NCBI GenBank assembly: GCA_026182355.1
Contig: JAPFBL010000035.1
Location: forward strand, 620,001-684,000
Source of the DNA: Hermatobates lingyangjiaoensis
Taxonomy: Eukaryota > Arthropoda > Insecta > Hemiptera > Hermatobatidae
DNA: 64,000 nt
Direction of reading: 5' to 3'
The notes under the pieces were generated by a model that was not told the origin of the DNA, made no database searches, and worked only from the letters and a program-made list of their open reading frames with translations. Shown piece after piece: positions 11,001 to 22,890 of the stretch (positions within the stretch are counted from its first letter, which is position 1; every line of letters starts with the position of its first letter). Both the position numbers and the translations under genes were made by a program.

Positions 11001-14000
11001 TTTCCCTATAACAATATGCTTTATATTCAACTCGACCTCTTTTACATAATCTATCTGCACACCATCTACTGAAAATACAATCAATAGAAATTATAGAAGT
11101 CAAGCTCATGTTAACGTTAAATAATGTCCTCAATAAAACAACACGTTATCATCGCATAGTTCTTAAACACAATCCAGATCTCATTTTCATTTTTATTTTG
11201 AAAAATAATAATGGAATATATTCATCCTTTATCTACCATAAGAATGATATAGTGTCAGATATTTTGATGTATTGATATATTGATGTTTATTGAAGTCTTG
11301 AATCCAAGTTCGGGTCAGTTTTGCCAGAGCACTATGGCACTAAGCTCACATTGGTGGAAGCTAAAGCAATCTAATCTGTAAAGGGACTTTCGGGAAGTAC
11401 GTGTAGTTTGAATGGTTATAGGGAAGGTGTTATTCTTAAGGATGGAGATAAACATGGATTGGGATTGATAAGTTTGGCAGCTTCAACATCTAGAGTGATT
11501 CATTGATTTAGAATTATTAAAAACATTGGAGATATATGGAATAATACTTTTGATATTGGGAGGTTTACGGTATGATACAGAAGGAGACTTATAAAAAATC
11601 CAATCAGCAGAAGAGAAAAAGAAGTGTAAAATAATGAACTTTAATAACAGTGTCAAGTTAGTGGCCACCAGTAAAAAGCAATAGTTGAAAAAGTTTGAAT
11701 CAGTATGATCCATTTTAAATGCAGACCGCGGCAGCATCTCGGTGCAGTGTAACACGAGTATCGTTAAATTAGGTTGATAACCCATTTGTACAATTTTTAT
11801 TTCATTTGGTTGTGGTGAAATTTACTGTCTTGGAGATTACTTCAAAGGTCAATACATATTGTCAGATATATCGGGGTGGCCTTCTTAATATGAACGGGAT
11901 GGAAATTATTATTTTGAAGGTGATGTTATGAATTTGTAGTTTTAATAAGAACAGAGGTTTTAAAGGGATAGAAGCGGAAAATTGTGGCTAAAGAAAATCT
12001 AAACGTAGAAAGCATGTAAACATGAACTGGAGTTTTCCTGGTAAATTTCCAAAATTTCCACTCTCAATTTCTTGAACATAATTTTAAACATCTCATCACG
12101 ATGACGACGATGTCAATATATTGAAGTGAATCTAATTGTATAATCCAAAATAAACTTATAAAAATTTAGCAAGAAATTATATGTTTATATATAGAAATTA
12201 TGCCTATTTATATAACTTGATTTGTATTGTAACTTGGAATCCGTATAACAAGTAAAAAAATTTAATGAACTATTGGCGTAATATTAAAAAAATGACGTAA
12301 TTCGTAGAGTTTATCAGTTGAGCACCTCTGAAGTCCACTTACCTATTGAAATCCCCTTCCCTAAGTCCTTTATTCTGCTCTAACGAGGGTTTTAGATCAA
12401 CAGATAACTCTGATTGTTATGTGATCAAGTATTAAAGAGAGGGTGAGTGGCTCAAGAAGGGTGGCTCTCCATTAGGGGATGTTTTACAGACAGGTTACAC
12501 CCCCTTCATTGTCCACGCAACTCAACCACTATCTGATTGTTTCTTTTATTTATTAAAACATGAGCCATTAATAAAATAAACCTTCAAAACAGATTAGAAC
12601 ATACCTTTTTTTTTATTTTTAAATGATAATCTTAGATCTGGCAAAAGTAGGACTCCTCGGTAGTTTGGACAGTAATGGTTTGTCATGGTCTCATTTATTT
12701 CCTATTATACTGAAAGAAAAAACGTTTGAAGAACATTTTGATTAAATAACATATCATTTCTAGTGCTACATTTTGTCAAAAAATTAAACCTGAAATTAGT
12801 AATCCATAAGAAATGTTCATAAAATTCTGATTACTTAAAAGCACGATTTACCGATAAAAACTGAAAATTCGTCATAGGATAATGAATCACCTGCTGTATT
12901 TGTCAGATTTATTTACATTTATTATTTACATTTATTATTACATTTATTTAATAAAATAAAATTGTTATTTAGAGGTTCATTTAAGAAAATGAGAAACGTT
13001 TTAATGAATTAATATATGTTAGATGAATAAAATTGTTAAATGTCAAAAAATAACTCCTATAAAACATTATTTTCTGATGCATTCAATGGTATGCTATACT
13101 TTTCAAAGTGTTCGGCAAACCAAACTAATCAGTCTACACGTTGTACCTTTGAACAAAACTTATTGTTAGATATAGTTCCTGGTGTTTTAATTGACCCCAT
13201 TGTCTTTGGGTAATATTGAAATGTAGGAAATGTACTCTTTCATTCTTTATTAAAAAATTGATGCTATTTTTAAGCTATTTCTTTGATGATTTGATGAATC
13301 TAACATTTTTCTGAGAAAACAGAAACATTTTGAACTCTTAAAGGATTTATTTTGGTTTAGTTATTGAATACAGAAAAAGCTCATGATAGACTCTTTCGAG
13401 TCAATAGATGTTACTAAATGTATATAGTAGTTAATCCATAAACTATAGAATATATTATAGTAATATTGTAAATGAATAATTAGTGTAAGTACTGGATTGA
13501 CCACAGTAGTGAACACGAAAGGTATTCTCAGGGAGGAGTTCTGTCGCTCCCATTCTTGTGATTAATTATAGATGACGTACTGATTACTCTATAAAACAAA
13601 GGCTATGACGCGCGAGGGTATGCAGAAGACCTTTTATTAGAAGAAGAGTGATGTTTAGTACTACTGCTTTCCAGATGATGCAGTATTCTCCCCCGATTGT
13701 TGAAAGATAGATAAAGGAGAAATGTCTGGGTTCAAATGTACCTAAAATAGTCCATATATCTGCATGAGGAGAAAAAAACCTAAATCTATCATAGTTACGG
13801 GCATATTTTTCGAAGGTCTTTAGATGATTGATGAAAAGGAATAAGCTGTGTAGCAGATCCACAGCTAAGAGCACAAGAGTAATGTTCTGCTGTTAGAGGA
13901 TATTTCATAGAACATGAGATTTCAACGTGAAATCTTTGATGTGCTAAGAGCACAAGAGTAATGTTCTACTGTTAGAGGTTATTTCATAGAACATAGGATT

Positions 14001-17000
14001 TCAACGTGAAATCTTTAATTTGACTTTACAGTAGTATTATTAATGTTCTGGTAAAACCGCTGAAACCATATGCATTAGTTGTGTGGTATACAAAAACAAG
14101 CGTATGTAGTGAAACTAAAACAATCACTCTTTCTACTAACTCCAATTTTAAAGACTAATAAACATCTACCACTTAGACACTTATATCAACAATTATTAAT
14201 TTTCTCTTTCTTTCGAAATTAAAAGACCTCTATGGGAGAAAAAGTATTTAAAAATATTAATAAAATCGAGCATTAATAGTTTCATCTCTATACTGGTTAG
14301 ATAAAATGCCTTTCATATATTATTATTTTACAGGGGGAGTCAAAGTCAACACAATCATCACTTGGATCTCATGCTTTCTGATTTCAATAAAAAATATACT
14401 ATATTTCTACATGTATTTTTTTATAAATATATTTCTAGTCTCATATGAAGAGTAATTATTAGTAATTGAAGTAGTGCGGTTTTATTCATCTGAGTACCTG
14501 GAAACAATAGAATACTAGGGAATGAGTTAGTAAAGGATCCACTCTTTTGGAGTTTCTGTATTCACTTCACTTTCACAGGAGTGGAACTGAGAAATAAATC
14601 AATAAGAAAGTAGTTAAAAGATGGTAAGATAAGCAGGGTTATATTTAGTTTAAAATCTCATTCCAACTCTACTTACATTAGTAATAAATACTATATCATC
14701 AAAGGGAAACTTTAAAAGTATATATAGTACATATATTTGAAATTTGATACTTTACTACTAAATTTTGCATCAGACGAAGAATGCAGACTCTGTGTAGAAG
14801 AAATAGATCACCTTTGATCATATTATATATAAATATCAACCAATATCAATGGAAATGATAAAAACTTCGGTCAAATCGTACCTAAAACCATACTCGTACA
14901 AGTGAAGAATACTTATCTATGTACATTTATGAAGGTCATTAAAGAACTGAAAATATAAAGGTAAATTTTGTTACAGTAGAATGCACAATATGATAGGTAT
15001 AAATGCTAAGAATACAAGTCCGATGAGATTCAGGCCTTAGTTTGATATTTAATAACATTATAGATTAATCAATGATTTCACGTTTCTTGTAACTGATAAA
15101 ATGATTAAAGCTACAAATAATTGAAATTGTATGAATAAATCATATTGATCATATGATTATAAATAAATGATACCCATTGATTAAAATGTATGTATAGCCG
15201 CATTAAGTAAAGCAAAACTTAATATTATAATATGTAATATAATAAATATAATATTATAAAACTTGATATTATGTTTATTTATAGTAAAGATGAGTGTAAG
15301 ACACTTCAGATTATAGAGCGTCATAAACAACTCATTATTGAAACCAAACGACTGATATGAAACAGATATCAATATTTAATCATTTCAATCTAACCCAAAA
15401 ATTGTCAAACCAGAACATATTGTACAATAAAATCAATACAGTGAAATCAATTTCAAAATATTTCAGGAATTGGATTTCCACCATTTTGATGATGCATCAC
15501 GAAGAATCAAAATACTAATTCATAAATATACATTTTAAAATGCATAAATATAGAATTCAAATCACTAAGAAGCCTTACATCACTTTAACAAGGATTTAAG
15601 AACAACTATCTGTCTAGAGAGTAAAATTGGATTTAAAAGAAACTCTTGCATAACACTCAAGCAACCTGCCAAGATAATAATTTTATTCTAACAAAGGAAT
15701 TATTACACTACTTTTGTAGGGCTTCTAGTCTCTCTAATAAGCTTGTTTGAAAATGCAATATACCTAGCAATTTATGTTACTTCTGTTCAAAGAAAAACTT
15801 AAGTCATTAAAGAAAATTGCAATAGAATTATAAATTTTCAACTCATTTTTTCATTTAAAGCACTGGACCCTTCCTAGGCTGCTTCTATTTCAGAATGTGG
15901 TGAATTGGTATGTTCAATTCTTTTCTCAAATCTAGTTCAATGTCACCGCTCCATTTTTGATCTAGCCCCCTCATACAGATGAAGCTATTTCCATGGAGCC
16001 CGTCCTAGAAAGTCCTTTGTCTCAGACAAAGAACCATTGCATTAATTTAACATTTTATTATACAATTCTAGTATGAAAAGCTTGAATAACACAAACACAT
16101 AGTTATAAAATTTACTTAAAAGAGGATTAAAATAGATTCATCTGAAGAATTTGTAATTGGTGTCTTGAAGATTAAACTTCATTGGATTCACGGAAGATGC
16201 ACAATTAGAATCAAAGTTACAGGTAGTCATTCTAATAATTGTAAAAAGTGATGTTAAGTATGAAGAATGTTGTAATTACTCGCAAATCTCTTCATTGAGA
16301 AATTGTAATGAAAATCGTTAGCTATATAATTGTTGACATGCAAATGTGTCTACTGTTTTTAGCAAATGTGTCTACAATATTCTCATCATGAAAAATCTGG
16401 ATTAGCCTACACTCAACTTTACTATAAGTAAACATAAGTACACTTCTTGACTACTTGAAGAAGTAGCTTAAAAAGTTATTATTCATTTTGTAATATAGAA
16501 CAAATGAGTCCATTCAACATTCTTCAATATTACCAAAGATAATGTAATTCATAAAGACAAGAAAATTTAATGTGATGTTAAGTTTTGTTTCAAGGTGCAA
16601 CATATAGATTGTTTAAAACATCTTGTTGGACTAGTACATTATACTTTGGACAGCATCAGAAATTATATGTTTCATTCCAGTTGAGTTTTTACATGAAAAA
16701 ATGTTATTCTTATTACATCTCCTATTAACTCAACGAATCATTTCAAATTTTTTCTTTCAACCTCTAAATATCAATTTTTTCAGTCGATTCACTTAAAAAA
16801 GTCAGTATAAATAATGTAAATAAATGTAAACATCCAACAAGTAGAGCAGGTAATCCATTAGTACGCGATGAATATTTAGTTTTATAGCTTTATTACACTT
16901 TCCAGTAATTGTAATTTCATATATATGTTTCTTGTAAATTGCTAATTTTCTGTTCAATGTTTTATTTAAAAAAATAATTTCTGAAAAAATTATACCATAT

Positions 17001-17859
17001 CGCTTCATTAGTTAATATAAATTTAAAAAAATAATACTCCAATTCATGTGCCATTAACGCCGTATTTCAAAACTATAGAGTTAGTAGTTTAGAAGAAAAA
17101 ATTTTATCTAAAAACACATTTTGTCCAAGAGAGGAGAAGAATTGGGAATTTTTGATAGCAAACAAACTTCTGCACTTTCGACCATTTTTGCACTACACAC
17201 CTCTGCTGTTCACGGAGCAAAAAACAATTGGTTCCAATATAGTTTAAAAAAATTTTTCCAACTGAATTTAAATTAGTAAAGAATATTATGTCTTCAAATG
17301 ATGAATTGGGAGTAATGTTTTTATCAAATCATACCTAAAACTAATATAAACGAAGGATACTTTTCTATGTATGTTCATAAAGGTCATTAAAGAACTGAAA
17401 ATGTGAAACTGAATTTAATAACAACAATGCGATGCACAATACTGTGGCCACGGTGCTTACGAGTTCCATTAGATTTTACCTGCAGATTAATAACTTTAAT
17501 ATTATCACAGTTATCTATGATTAGTGTTTTTATAACTGATAAGCATATGTAAACAAATGTTGCTTTACTGATTAAAATGTTTATATAGCCACATTAAAAC
17601 AAAACAAAAATCAGTTGGTTGTCAAAGTGTTTGATATTAAGTTTACTTATAGCAAAGTTGATTGTAAGCCAATAGAAATTATTATAATAATCATACATAA
17701 ATATATTTGTTTTATCTCTCAAAGTTAATTTAGTAGTACTTATGTATTCATTGCTTTTTGATTTTCAGGAACTTGGCATTAGCAAGTGGGTTTGTGTACC
17801 CTGGACAGTCGTACTGCGGCCTTTGTGTTCTGGAGCCAGAGCGTCCTACTTCCAATTAA
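7790..17859 (+). CDS. ro: rough homeobox protein, two 3'-most coding exons
   Basis: Homeodomain transcription factor. In Drosophila, rough acts in eye photoreceptor patterning; the role here is inferred from family only. Coding exons seen: 7790-8024 and 17769-17859, joined in phase (AG|G gives Arg). The first carries a full 60-residue homeodomain, and the second adds 29 residues beginning [12 protein letters not shown] before TAA at 17857-17859. The stretches [13 protein letters not shown] and [10 protein letters not shown] are diagnostic of rough as I know it, unlike Gbx or the Hox classes. The N-terminal exon(s) are missing: the phase at 7790 needs one base from an upstream exon that I could not find in 1-7789. 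The 9.7 kb intron holds Penelope and LINE remnants. Confidence 0.85.
8025..8964. other. rough intron, first part; nothing recognised
   Basis: AT-rich sequence without an identifiable element or exon. A short stretch near 8175-8235 (GAGTTAGTAGTTTA) recurs near 17080, and a diverged form near 3655, so a small old repeat may be present. Confidence 0.4.
8965..9192. repeat. Family A foldback repeat
   Basis: Two inverted halves: about 9000-9072 and 9088-9168. The shared unit begins GATCAAACCACAATATGAAA and runs to the hammerhead core. A (TA)n tract follows at 9169-9191. Other family A copies: 10305-10380, 22380-22880 (two), 28010-28135, 46640-46850, 52050-52290, 57105-57240, 57665-57835 and 61430-61608. 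Confidence 0.7.
9091..9133 (+). ncRNA. Candidate type I hammerhead, family A
   Basis: GACT (9091-9094), CTGACGA (9095-9101), stem II region, GAAA (9120-9123), palindromic AGATCT (9123-9128) as stem III, T9129 as cleavage nucleotide, then AGTC (9130-9133) pairing perfectly with the 5' GACT. Stem II has one substitution relative to the 46771 copy. Confidence 0.42.
9160..9345 (-). pseudogene. Penelope-like element, N-terminal domain fragment
   Basis: The - strand frame encodes [11 protein letters not shown] followed by [14 protein letters not shown] and then a (TA)n-encoded Ile-Tyr run. An LPxFTNI-type motif after a Lys-rich helix is, as I know it, found near the N-terminus of Penelope-like proteins. 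It lies downstream of the hammerhead at 9346-9384, as expected for a terminal repeat that includes the start of the element's reading frame. A related motif ([13 protein letters not shown]) is at 46858-46902. Confidence 0.5.
9346..9384 (-). ncRNA. Candidate type I hammerhead ribozyme, Penelope copy 1
   Basis: Read on the - strand: GTC (9384-9382), CTGATGA (9381-9375), one T, stem II GAATG/CATTC (9373-9369 with 9363-9359, loop TGGTA), GAAA (9358-9355), palindromic ACATGT (9355-9350) as stem III, C9349 as cleavage nucleotide, then GAC (9348-9346) pairing with the 5' GTC. The GUC cleavage triplet is the preferred one. It lies between the endonuclease frame of a Penelope-like element (ends 9562) and that element's N-terminal-type fragment, where terminal-repeat hammerheads are known in this family. 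Confidence 0.65.
9562..10173 (-). pseudogene. Penelope-like element, GIY-YIG endonuclease C-terminus
   Basis: Open on the - strand from an in-frame TAA near 10174 down to the stop at 9562. Recognisable parts in order: [29 protein letters not shown]; the [17 protein letters not shown] segment; the GIY-YIG-like core VYEYSC...[17 protein letters not shown], with Arg of the SLSRR helix; and the acidic end [17 protein letters not shown]. Penelope-like elements end in such an endonuclease. The reverse transcriptase is absent, so this is a 5'-truncated copy. Family A units lie on both sides (8965-9192 and 10305-10385). Confidence 0.75.
10300..10390 (+). repeat. Family A half unit
   Basis: Matches the right half of the family A foldbacks, with CTGACGA and a stem II-like hairpin, but the GAAA-palindrome part is altered (GAAAAACC), so the ribozyme-like motif is broken. 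Confidence 0.55.
10391..12090. other. rough intron, includes a GC-richer patch with a CRE-like site
   Basis: 10540-10800 is visibly less AT-rich than its surroundings. It starts with a CT-rich simple tract (about 10550-10575) and contains TGACGTCA at 10696-10703, the palindromic CREB/ATF core. The remainder to 12090 shows no recognisable element. An enhancer role is only a guess. Confidence 0.35.
12090..12140 (+). repeat. Decayed family C fragment
   Basis: The stretch GATGACGACGATG with downstream GAAGTG lines up with the hammerhead-bearing unit at 5555-5593, but both the CTGATGA and GAAA boxes are mutated. Confidence 0.45.
12141..13485. other. rough intron, degenerate repeat
   Basis: 12790-13060 resembles 300-620 and 29560-29830 (shared CTGAAAATTC, TCACCTGCT and TTTTAATGAATTAATAT pieces in pairs). 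The rest is unremarkable AT-rich sequence. Confidence 0.4.
13486..14140 (+). pseudogene. LINE (jockey/CR1-like) reverse transcriptase remnant
   Basis: Broken + strand frame. Readable pieces: a GVLS...F motif (about 13535-13555), then [15 protein letters not shown] (about 13596-13642), which matches the RT motif normally written [11 protein letters not shown]; the second catalytic Asp region reads AED here. Further on, [20 protein letters not shown] (about 14048-14107) resembles the thumb/C-terminal RT region of the same group. Several in-frame stops and an internal 80-bp duplication show that it is dead. Confidence 0.65.
13863..14022. repeat. Tandem duplication, 2 x about 80 bp
   Basis: The unit starting GCTAAGAGCACAAGAGTAAT is present twice in direct succession with few differences, inside the LINE remnant. 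Most likely a local slippage or duplication after insertion. Confidence 0.75.
14141..17768. other. rough intron, second part, with dispersed repeats
   Basis: 14870-15330 and 17330-17690 are diverged copies of one element in the same orientation (shared AAAGGTCATTAAAGAACTGAAAAT-like segment, GATTAAAATGT and an ATAGTAAAGAT/ATAGCAAAGTT core). A short reverse-oriented relative lies near 16395-16440. A consensus acceptor TATTTTACAG at 14324-14333 is followed by a short in-phase frame; it is treated as a finding, not as an exon. No other coding signal was seen. Confidence 0.4.
17769..17859 (+). CDS. ro: rough terminal coding exon
   Basis: The acceptor TTTTCAG ends at 17768. The first G completes the split Arg codon; then comes [17 protein letters not shown] and a short tail ending at TAA 17857-17859. 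The start agrees with the sequence that follows the homeodomain in rough proteins (RNxxxAxGF). The tail has two Cys, and no known domain. Confidence 0.82.
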
Positions 17860-20439
17860 CCTCACCATATACTAGAACAACTTCTCTCTAAGTCAACTTT
17901 TAGTCAATAAGAAAGTACTTTTGTTTCATCAGTTAACTTGAAAAACGGTCTTAAACAACTTCACAAAACTTAGAAATTATTAATTAAATTGAGAGAGTTA
18001 TTAGTTAAATAAAAATTATCGGAATTCAAATATAGTAACCTTTAGCTAAATGAAATACAATTATTTTAAATTTTTATAATCATATTATTAAAAAATAAAT
18101 TGCTATCAGTTAAAAAAATTGTTTTCTTTTGGTTATTTTAGTAGTAGAAGCTCATTTTATTCATAATAATTCTAGAAGTATTAAACAATTTAAAATAATT
18201 TTATGTTTATTAATTTTTCAATAAATAAATGACTTTAATATTCTCAAAGAATGTTTGAGTTATTATTTTGAAATGACAATTTTTACAGAAATGTTTTAAT
18301 ACTTTTTGAAACTTGCAATGTTAAATATAATTTGACAGTATTTTATATTTAATCTTTCAAAAAGTGAGAAAAAATATTTTATCTGTTCTTAAGCGCAAAT
18401 ATTGTAAAAATATTCATGAAGTCTATTACAAAATATATATTAAAACATTTTTTTTCTAAAGCTTCTCGAATGAAATAGAATTTATAACAAACTCTAAATT
18501 AAAGTTATTACTGTTTTTTTAAGAAAGAATTTTTTTTTGCGAATTCTAATGTATATACAACCAACATATTGGTGAAATCATGTAAATGTTGTTTTTATAA
18601 AAACTGAAAGAAACATTTAAGAAATTGGAAATGTATATTTATTGCAAATCATAGAGTGTAGAATTCATGCTTCAGATATTACTCATTTTTCCCGAAAGGA
18701 TTATTTTATAAATTTTTTTATTGTGATATTTATTAATTTCTTTATGCATTTAGCTTAAAATATTTTCTTTCTTAAAAAAATATGGTCATTATTTGTTACA
18801 TACTTTTATAAACTTGAATAGGCGAATTGAATATGTCAGATTGTCAAAGTGGGGTGAAATTAATAACTCATTTGAGTTTGTGAAAACTAATTAATAACTT
18901 TATTAATGACTCCTTAATCGTAACTTTTAAGTTTTAACAACAGTTTTTCTCATAGGTACTGATGGCTTATAAGTTAATTCCATTAGTATTGCAAACTAGT
19001 GCAATACTGCCTATTCTAAGATGTCTTCCTGAGATTTGCAAAGAATGTTGCGACCATTTTCATATAAAAATCAACTATTTGGCAAGTATGACCAAAACAT
19101 AAAATAATGGCAACAAAAAAAAAAAAATCGTACAAACAACATGAATAATATTTCACATCCAGAAATACGACTCAGTCATGAATTCTGACCTGCATTATAT
19201 GAATTTGCAAAAAAAAACATGCATGTGATTTAAGCTTCACCATTGGACTTCAACTAGTCACGTTCATCTATTAGCTCCAAGAGTGTCATTCCTGAAATAG
19301 ACCACTGAGCTATAGTACCGAAATATATTACACTGTAACTAAAAAATGAATATTCAGTTTTTCAAATATCATAAAAATTATTTATGCAATGTATTATTTT
19401 ACTTGACACCATAAGTATATATTTTTTAAATTTATTTAAATAAATGAATGACATTTATTAATTTTTTAAGTACTTCAAAATACAGATGTTTATGAAAATG
19501 ATTTGAATTTGATGCAGAACATTGTTCAAGTTATAAACCTGTTACAATTTAATTTAATGTACATAAAATATTATGTGCTTATTTATACATATATAATCTA
19601 TAAACCACTTCAGTGTTTTATAAGAACATTAGTGTACATATTTCTTGAAAGATTTGTGTATTTCCATACATTGTAGATATTCATCATACTTTTATTAGTA
19701 TTCATTGTATTTATTGTTTTTGTGTGTTATTGCTGTATTCAGACAATTTTTTTCTATTATAGTACATTTGTTTCTAGTCATAACGGGTATTGTTAAAAGA
19801 AATTTGAGTGAGAGTTATTAAATATCTTCTTTTGTACAAATATTTCTTGTAATAAACATTTTTGTTACGATTTTGTTTTTAAAAATGAATTTCCAGTACT
19901 TCTAATTTTTAATAAGTATTATACAACTGAAGACATTATTTAGAAAAATATTCTACTTACTTGTTGTTTCCACAGTTTTTTAGAGCAATAACCTACAATT
20001 TTATGTATTTATAATATAAGCCATTGTCAGTGACATGATGGAATCTGCAGAATTACAAGAGATATTCTATTAAGAGATACAGGCAGAAACTGAAACTCTG
20101 TTATGTACGATGGAATTTGAAATACTCGTACAATCTGTAGCTCTGGAGGAAAGTATTTTCCAGTGTTTCACAGTATCTGCTAGTATCTGATACCCGCTGA
20201 AGCTCTCAACAGATCAGACACTGTACGCGCGACACAATCTGATACACACTCTGAAGCTGTGGGCAACTATTTCCATTCTTTAGCCCCATGTTACGAGGTG
20301 TAACACATTAATCTGCGTAAAAAAATATACATTATAAGTGTAAATTATATTGTAACTCGTTATAATAACATATCTAATTATTAAAGCGACATAAAATAAT
20401 CAATTAGACAAATTTATTTAAAAAAATGAAATGTGGATT
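17860..20439. other. rough 3' UTR and AT-rich downstream DNA
   Basis: AATAAA occurs at 18220-18225, about 360 bp after the stop codon, and again near 19851, so either could end the transcript. Otherwise the region is very AT-rich with no exon or recognised element. 20020-20290 is somewhat richer in GC but not identifiable. Confidence 0.4.
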
Positions 20440-20830
20440 TTTACGAAATGAGACTTTTAACTGTTACACAATTTTTCAATAATATTAATACACTTGTCCC
20501 AACGGTGGACTAGTCACTTTATACCCGATGAAAAGTTTTCATTATGTTAATTGTGTCACTTTTTCATAAATTTTTTGGCCTCCTCGATGTTAATGATGGT
20601 TCTTCAATGTAATGCTTCCGTGATTGGATCAAACAAATCATAACTCGAAAAATTTAAATTTGGTTTGTAGGAAGAATGAAATAAATGCCTTTTATCAATG
20701 GTTCCTTGGTTAACTGGCATTGTGTGGGTGATTACGTAGCAATATCTAGTCTCAAATCCTCTTTTCCAGATCCTTGACGGCTTTTCTCTCAGCATTGGTT
20801 TAACTTTGTTCATCAACATATCAGAGTAGT
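20440..20830 (-). pseudogene. Mariner-like transposase C-terminal remnant
   Basis: On the - strand, HSSYKPNLNFSSYDLF matches the mariner/Tc1 signature usually written HPPYSPDLxPSDYxLF, followed by EALHWRT and, after frame damage, IKxLVHRWDKCI, typical of mariner C-termini. The N-terminal half and the terminal inverted repeats were not identified. Stops interrupt the frame near 20550, so it is inactive. Confidence 0.65.
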
Positions 20831-21190
20831 AATCAGGTTGATATCTATATAAATAAAAGAAAGGCTTTGTCTGTACATTGCTTAGAACTGACTCATTTCA
20901 AGTTATCTTTACGTCCCATACATTAGAGAAACCGAATCCCCCTTAGAAACAAGTAAACTCAGTCACCATGAGACATAGTAAGTTGAAACTTTGACACTAG
21001 GTCTAACTTAAAACCTAAGCTTTGAATGGATTGAAAATTCAACGTAAAAGCGAAGTAACGGACTTTTAAGCTGTCTTTGGCTAACTTCACAGACATGTTT
21101 ATTTTAAAAATATACAGGTATTGCAAGTAGATATTGTTAGTTGATTTCAATTTAATTTGCATTTAAGCTACCAGCAAGAGATAATTGACA
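20831..21190. other. Intergenic, nothing recognised
   Basis: No exon or repeat identified between the mariner and Helitron remnants. Confidence 0.4.
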
Positions 21191-21840
21191 AGAAGTTTTA
21201 ACAAAGTTCAAGATCTGGCATCTATTCAGAAAAATCAATAAACAAGTTATTGCACTATATCAAGCTGAGGAAAGAACTTACAAGTCTGTAAAAATATTGA
21301 TTAGTGATGAGGAAGGAGTTCATTATCCAATCCAATTTCTTGACCCCATGACTGCTCCTGGACTACCTGCTAATGACTTAAAACTTAAAGTAGGGGCACC
21401 AACAAGTTTTGCTCTTACAAAACTTGAGTTCACCATAAATGTGCAACGAGACACGACTCCAAATTCGTGCTTTGCACAGATACGTCATAAAGGCTGATAT
21501 CATGATTGGCTGCGGTACTGGGAAGTCAGTGTTTATACCCCATCTCATTGATACTTAGCAACTGACCCTTTTAATTGAAACGGTTGTGATTTCCTGTCTG
21601 CGTCTGTTTCGTAATGACGATAAATAAGTTGCATGAACAAACTCTATCTACGGCAGAAATTGAAGTGAGCTAGACTAAGTGTTTTCATATGGTCAACTGT
21701 ATGTTGCTTGCTCAAGATTCAGATGTTCCAACTCCCTGTTCTTCCATGCATCTCATAGACAGACAACTAATGTGTGTATACAGAGAAACTTGCTTAACAC
21801 TGTTATATTAAAGAAATTCTTAAAACAACTAGAAGGAGTG
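21190..21840 (+). pseudogene. Helitron helicase (PIF1-like) C-terminal remnant
   Basis: Readable + strand pieces in order: ERTYKSVKILISDEEG; HYPIQFLDPMTAPGLPAND and LKLKVGAP (about 21320-21405), which match the Helitron helicase stretch before its last motifs; a broken region with DIMIGCGTGKSVFIPHL (about 21498-21549); and VFSYGQLYVACSRFRCSNSL (about 21682-21741), the conserved motif VI region. Frameshifts and stops separate the pieces. No CTRR hairpin end was identified. Confidence 0.75.
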
Positions 21841-22379
21841 AAGAACTGGGAAATAATAAGTGAAACTGAAGAAAATGAGGAATTATAAATAATAAAAAAT
21901 AAAAAAATAATAATAATGTAAATATTAAGAAGAAACCAACTAAAACTTAAGAAAATCCAGGAATATAAATATGAAATATTCAAATACCAATAATGAAGGA
22001 GGTTAGAATAAATTATAAGTTAAAACTAAAGTTGTATAAGTAATAACTTAAAATCAAAGAAAATAAACGCCAAAATAAATCAGATATAAAAAGAATAATA
22101 ATAAAAAATTATATTACTACAAAAAACTAAAACATTAAATTATAAGAAAAAATATACAGTAAAATAATAATAAAATTGGACGATAAGATAAACAAATAAA
22201 ATAAATAAATAACTAAAACAAATAAATAAAAGAAAATAATAAATAACAAAGAGAGAGAAAAAAGGAAATTTCTAACCATGTGAAACATCCCTATCATTTA
22301 AGTTAACTTATCATCATAAATCGTCCTAAGAGCTTATGAATGCACATACATATGTACATAACAAGATTTTCAAAAATTT
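21841..22379. other. A-rich intergenic DNA
   Basis: Strongly A/AATA-biased low-complexity sequence; nothing coding. Confidence 0.5.
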
Positions 22380-22890
22380 TTTGATTATATATATCTACGT
22401 CCAAACCACAATAAAGAATGAAAAAAAAGACTGAAAAAACTTATTGCCTTTTAGACGTTGATTGTTCACGTGAAATCTTATTTTATATACATGTATATAT
22501 GTAAAAGATTTCACACGTGAAACAACAATCAATGATCAAACCACAATATGAAATAAAAAAAACAATACTAAAATCTTTCAATCGTAACAAGGAGTCTTCG
22601 TGACTCTGACGAAGACCGCTTGTTACGGTTTGAAAGATCTTAGTCTTGATTTTCCCATTTCATATTTTGGTTTGATCATATATATATACATAACAAGATT
22701 TCACAATAAACACGTGAAAAAATAATCACTGATCAAACCACAATATGAAATGGGAAAAAAAGACTAATCTCTTACTAAGAACCAACTCAGTTGGGTTTTT
22801 GGCTCTGACGGAGACAGCTTGTTAAGGTTGAAAGATCTTAGTCTTTTTTTCCCATTTTATATTGTGGTTTTGATAATTGAATATGTAAAA
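22380..22890. repeat. Two family A foldback repeats in tandem
   Basis: First unit about 22395-22675, second about 22690-22875. Each has a left arm starting near GATCAAACCACAATATGAAA and an inverted right arm ending in ATTGTGGTTTGAT or ATTTTGGTTTGATC, with a hammerhead-like core in the right arm. The second unit has CTGACGG instead of CTGACGA, so its core is damaged. Confidence 0.65.
22602..22645 (+). ncRNA. Hammerhead-like motif, family A
   Basis: GACT, CTGACGA, CCG/CGG stem II, one extra T, GAAA, palindromic AGATCT, T, then AGTC pairing with GACT. Same as the 46771 copy except for the inserted T before GAAA. Confidence 0.4.
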
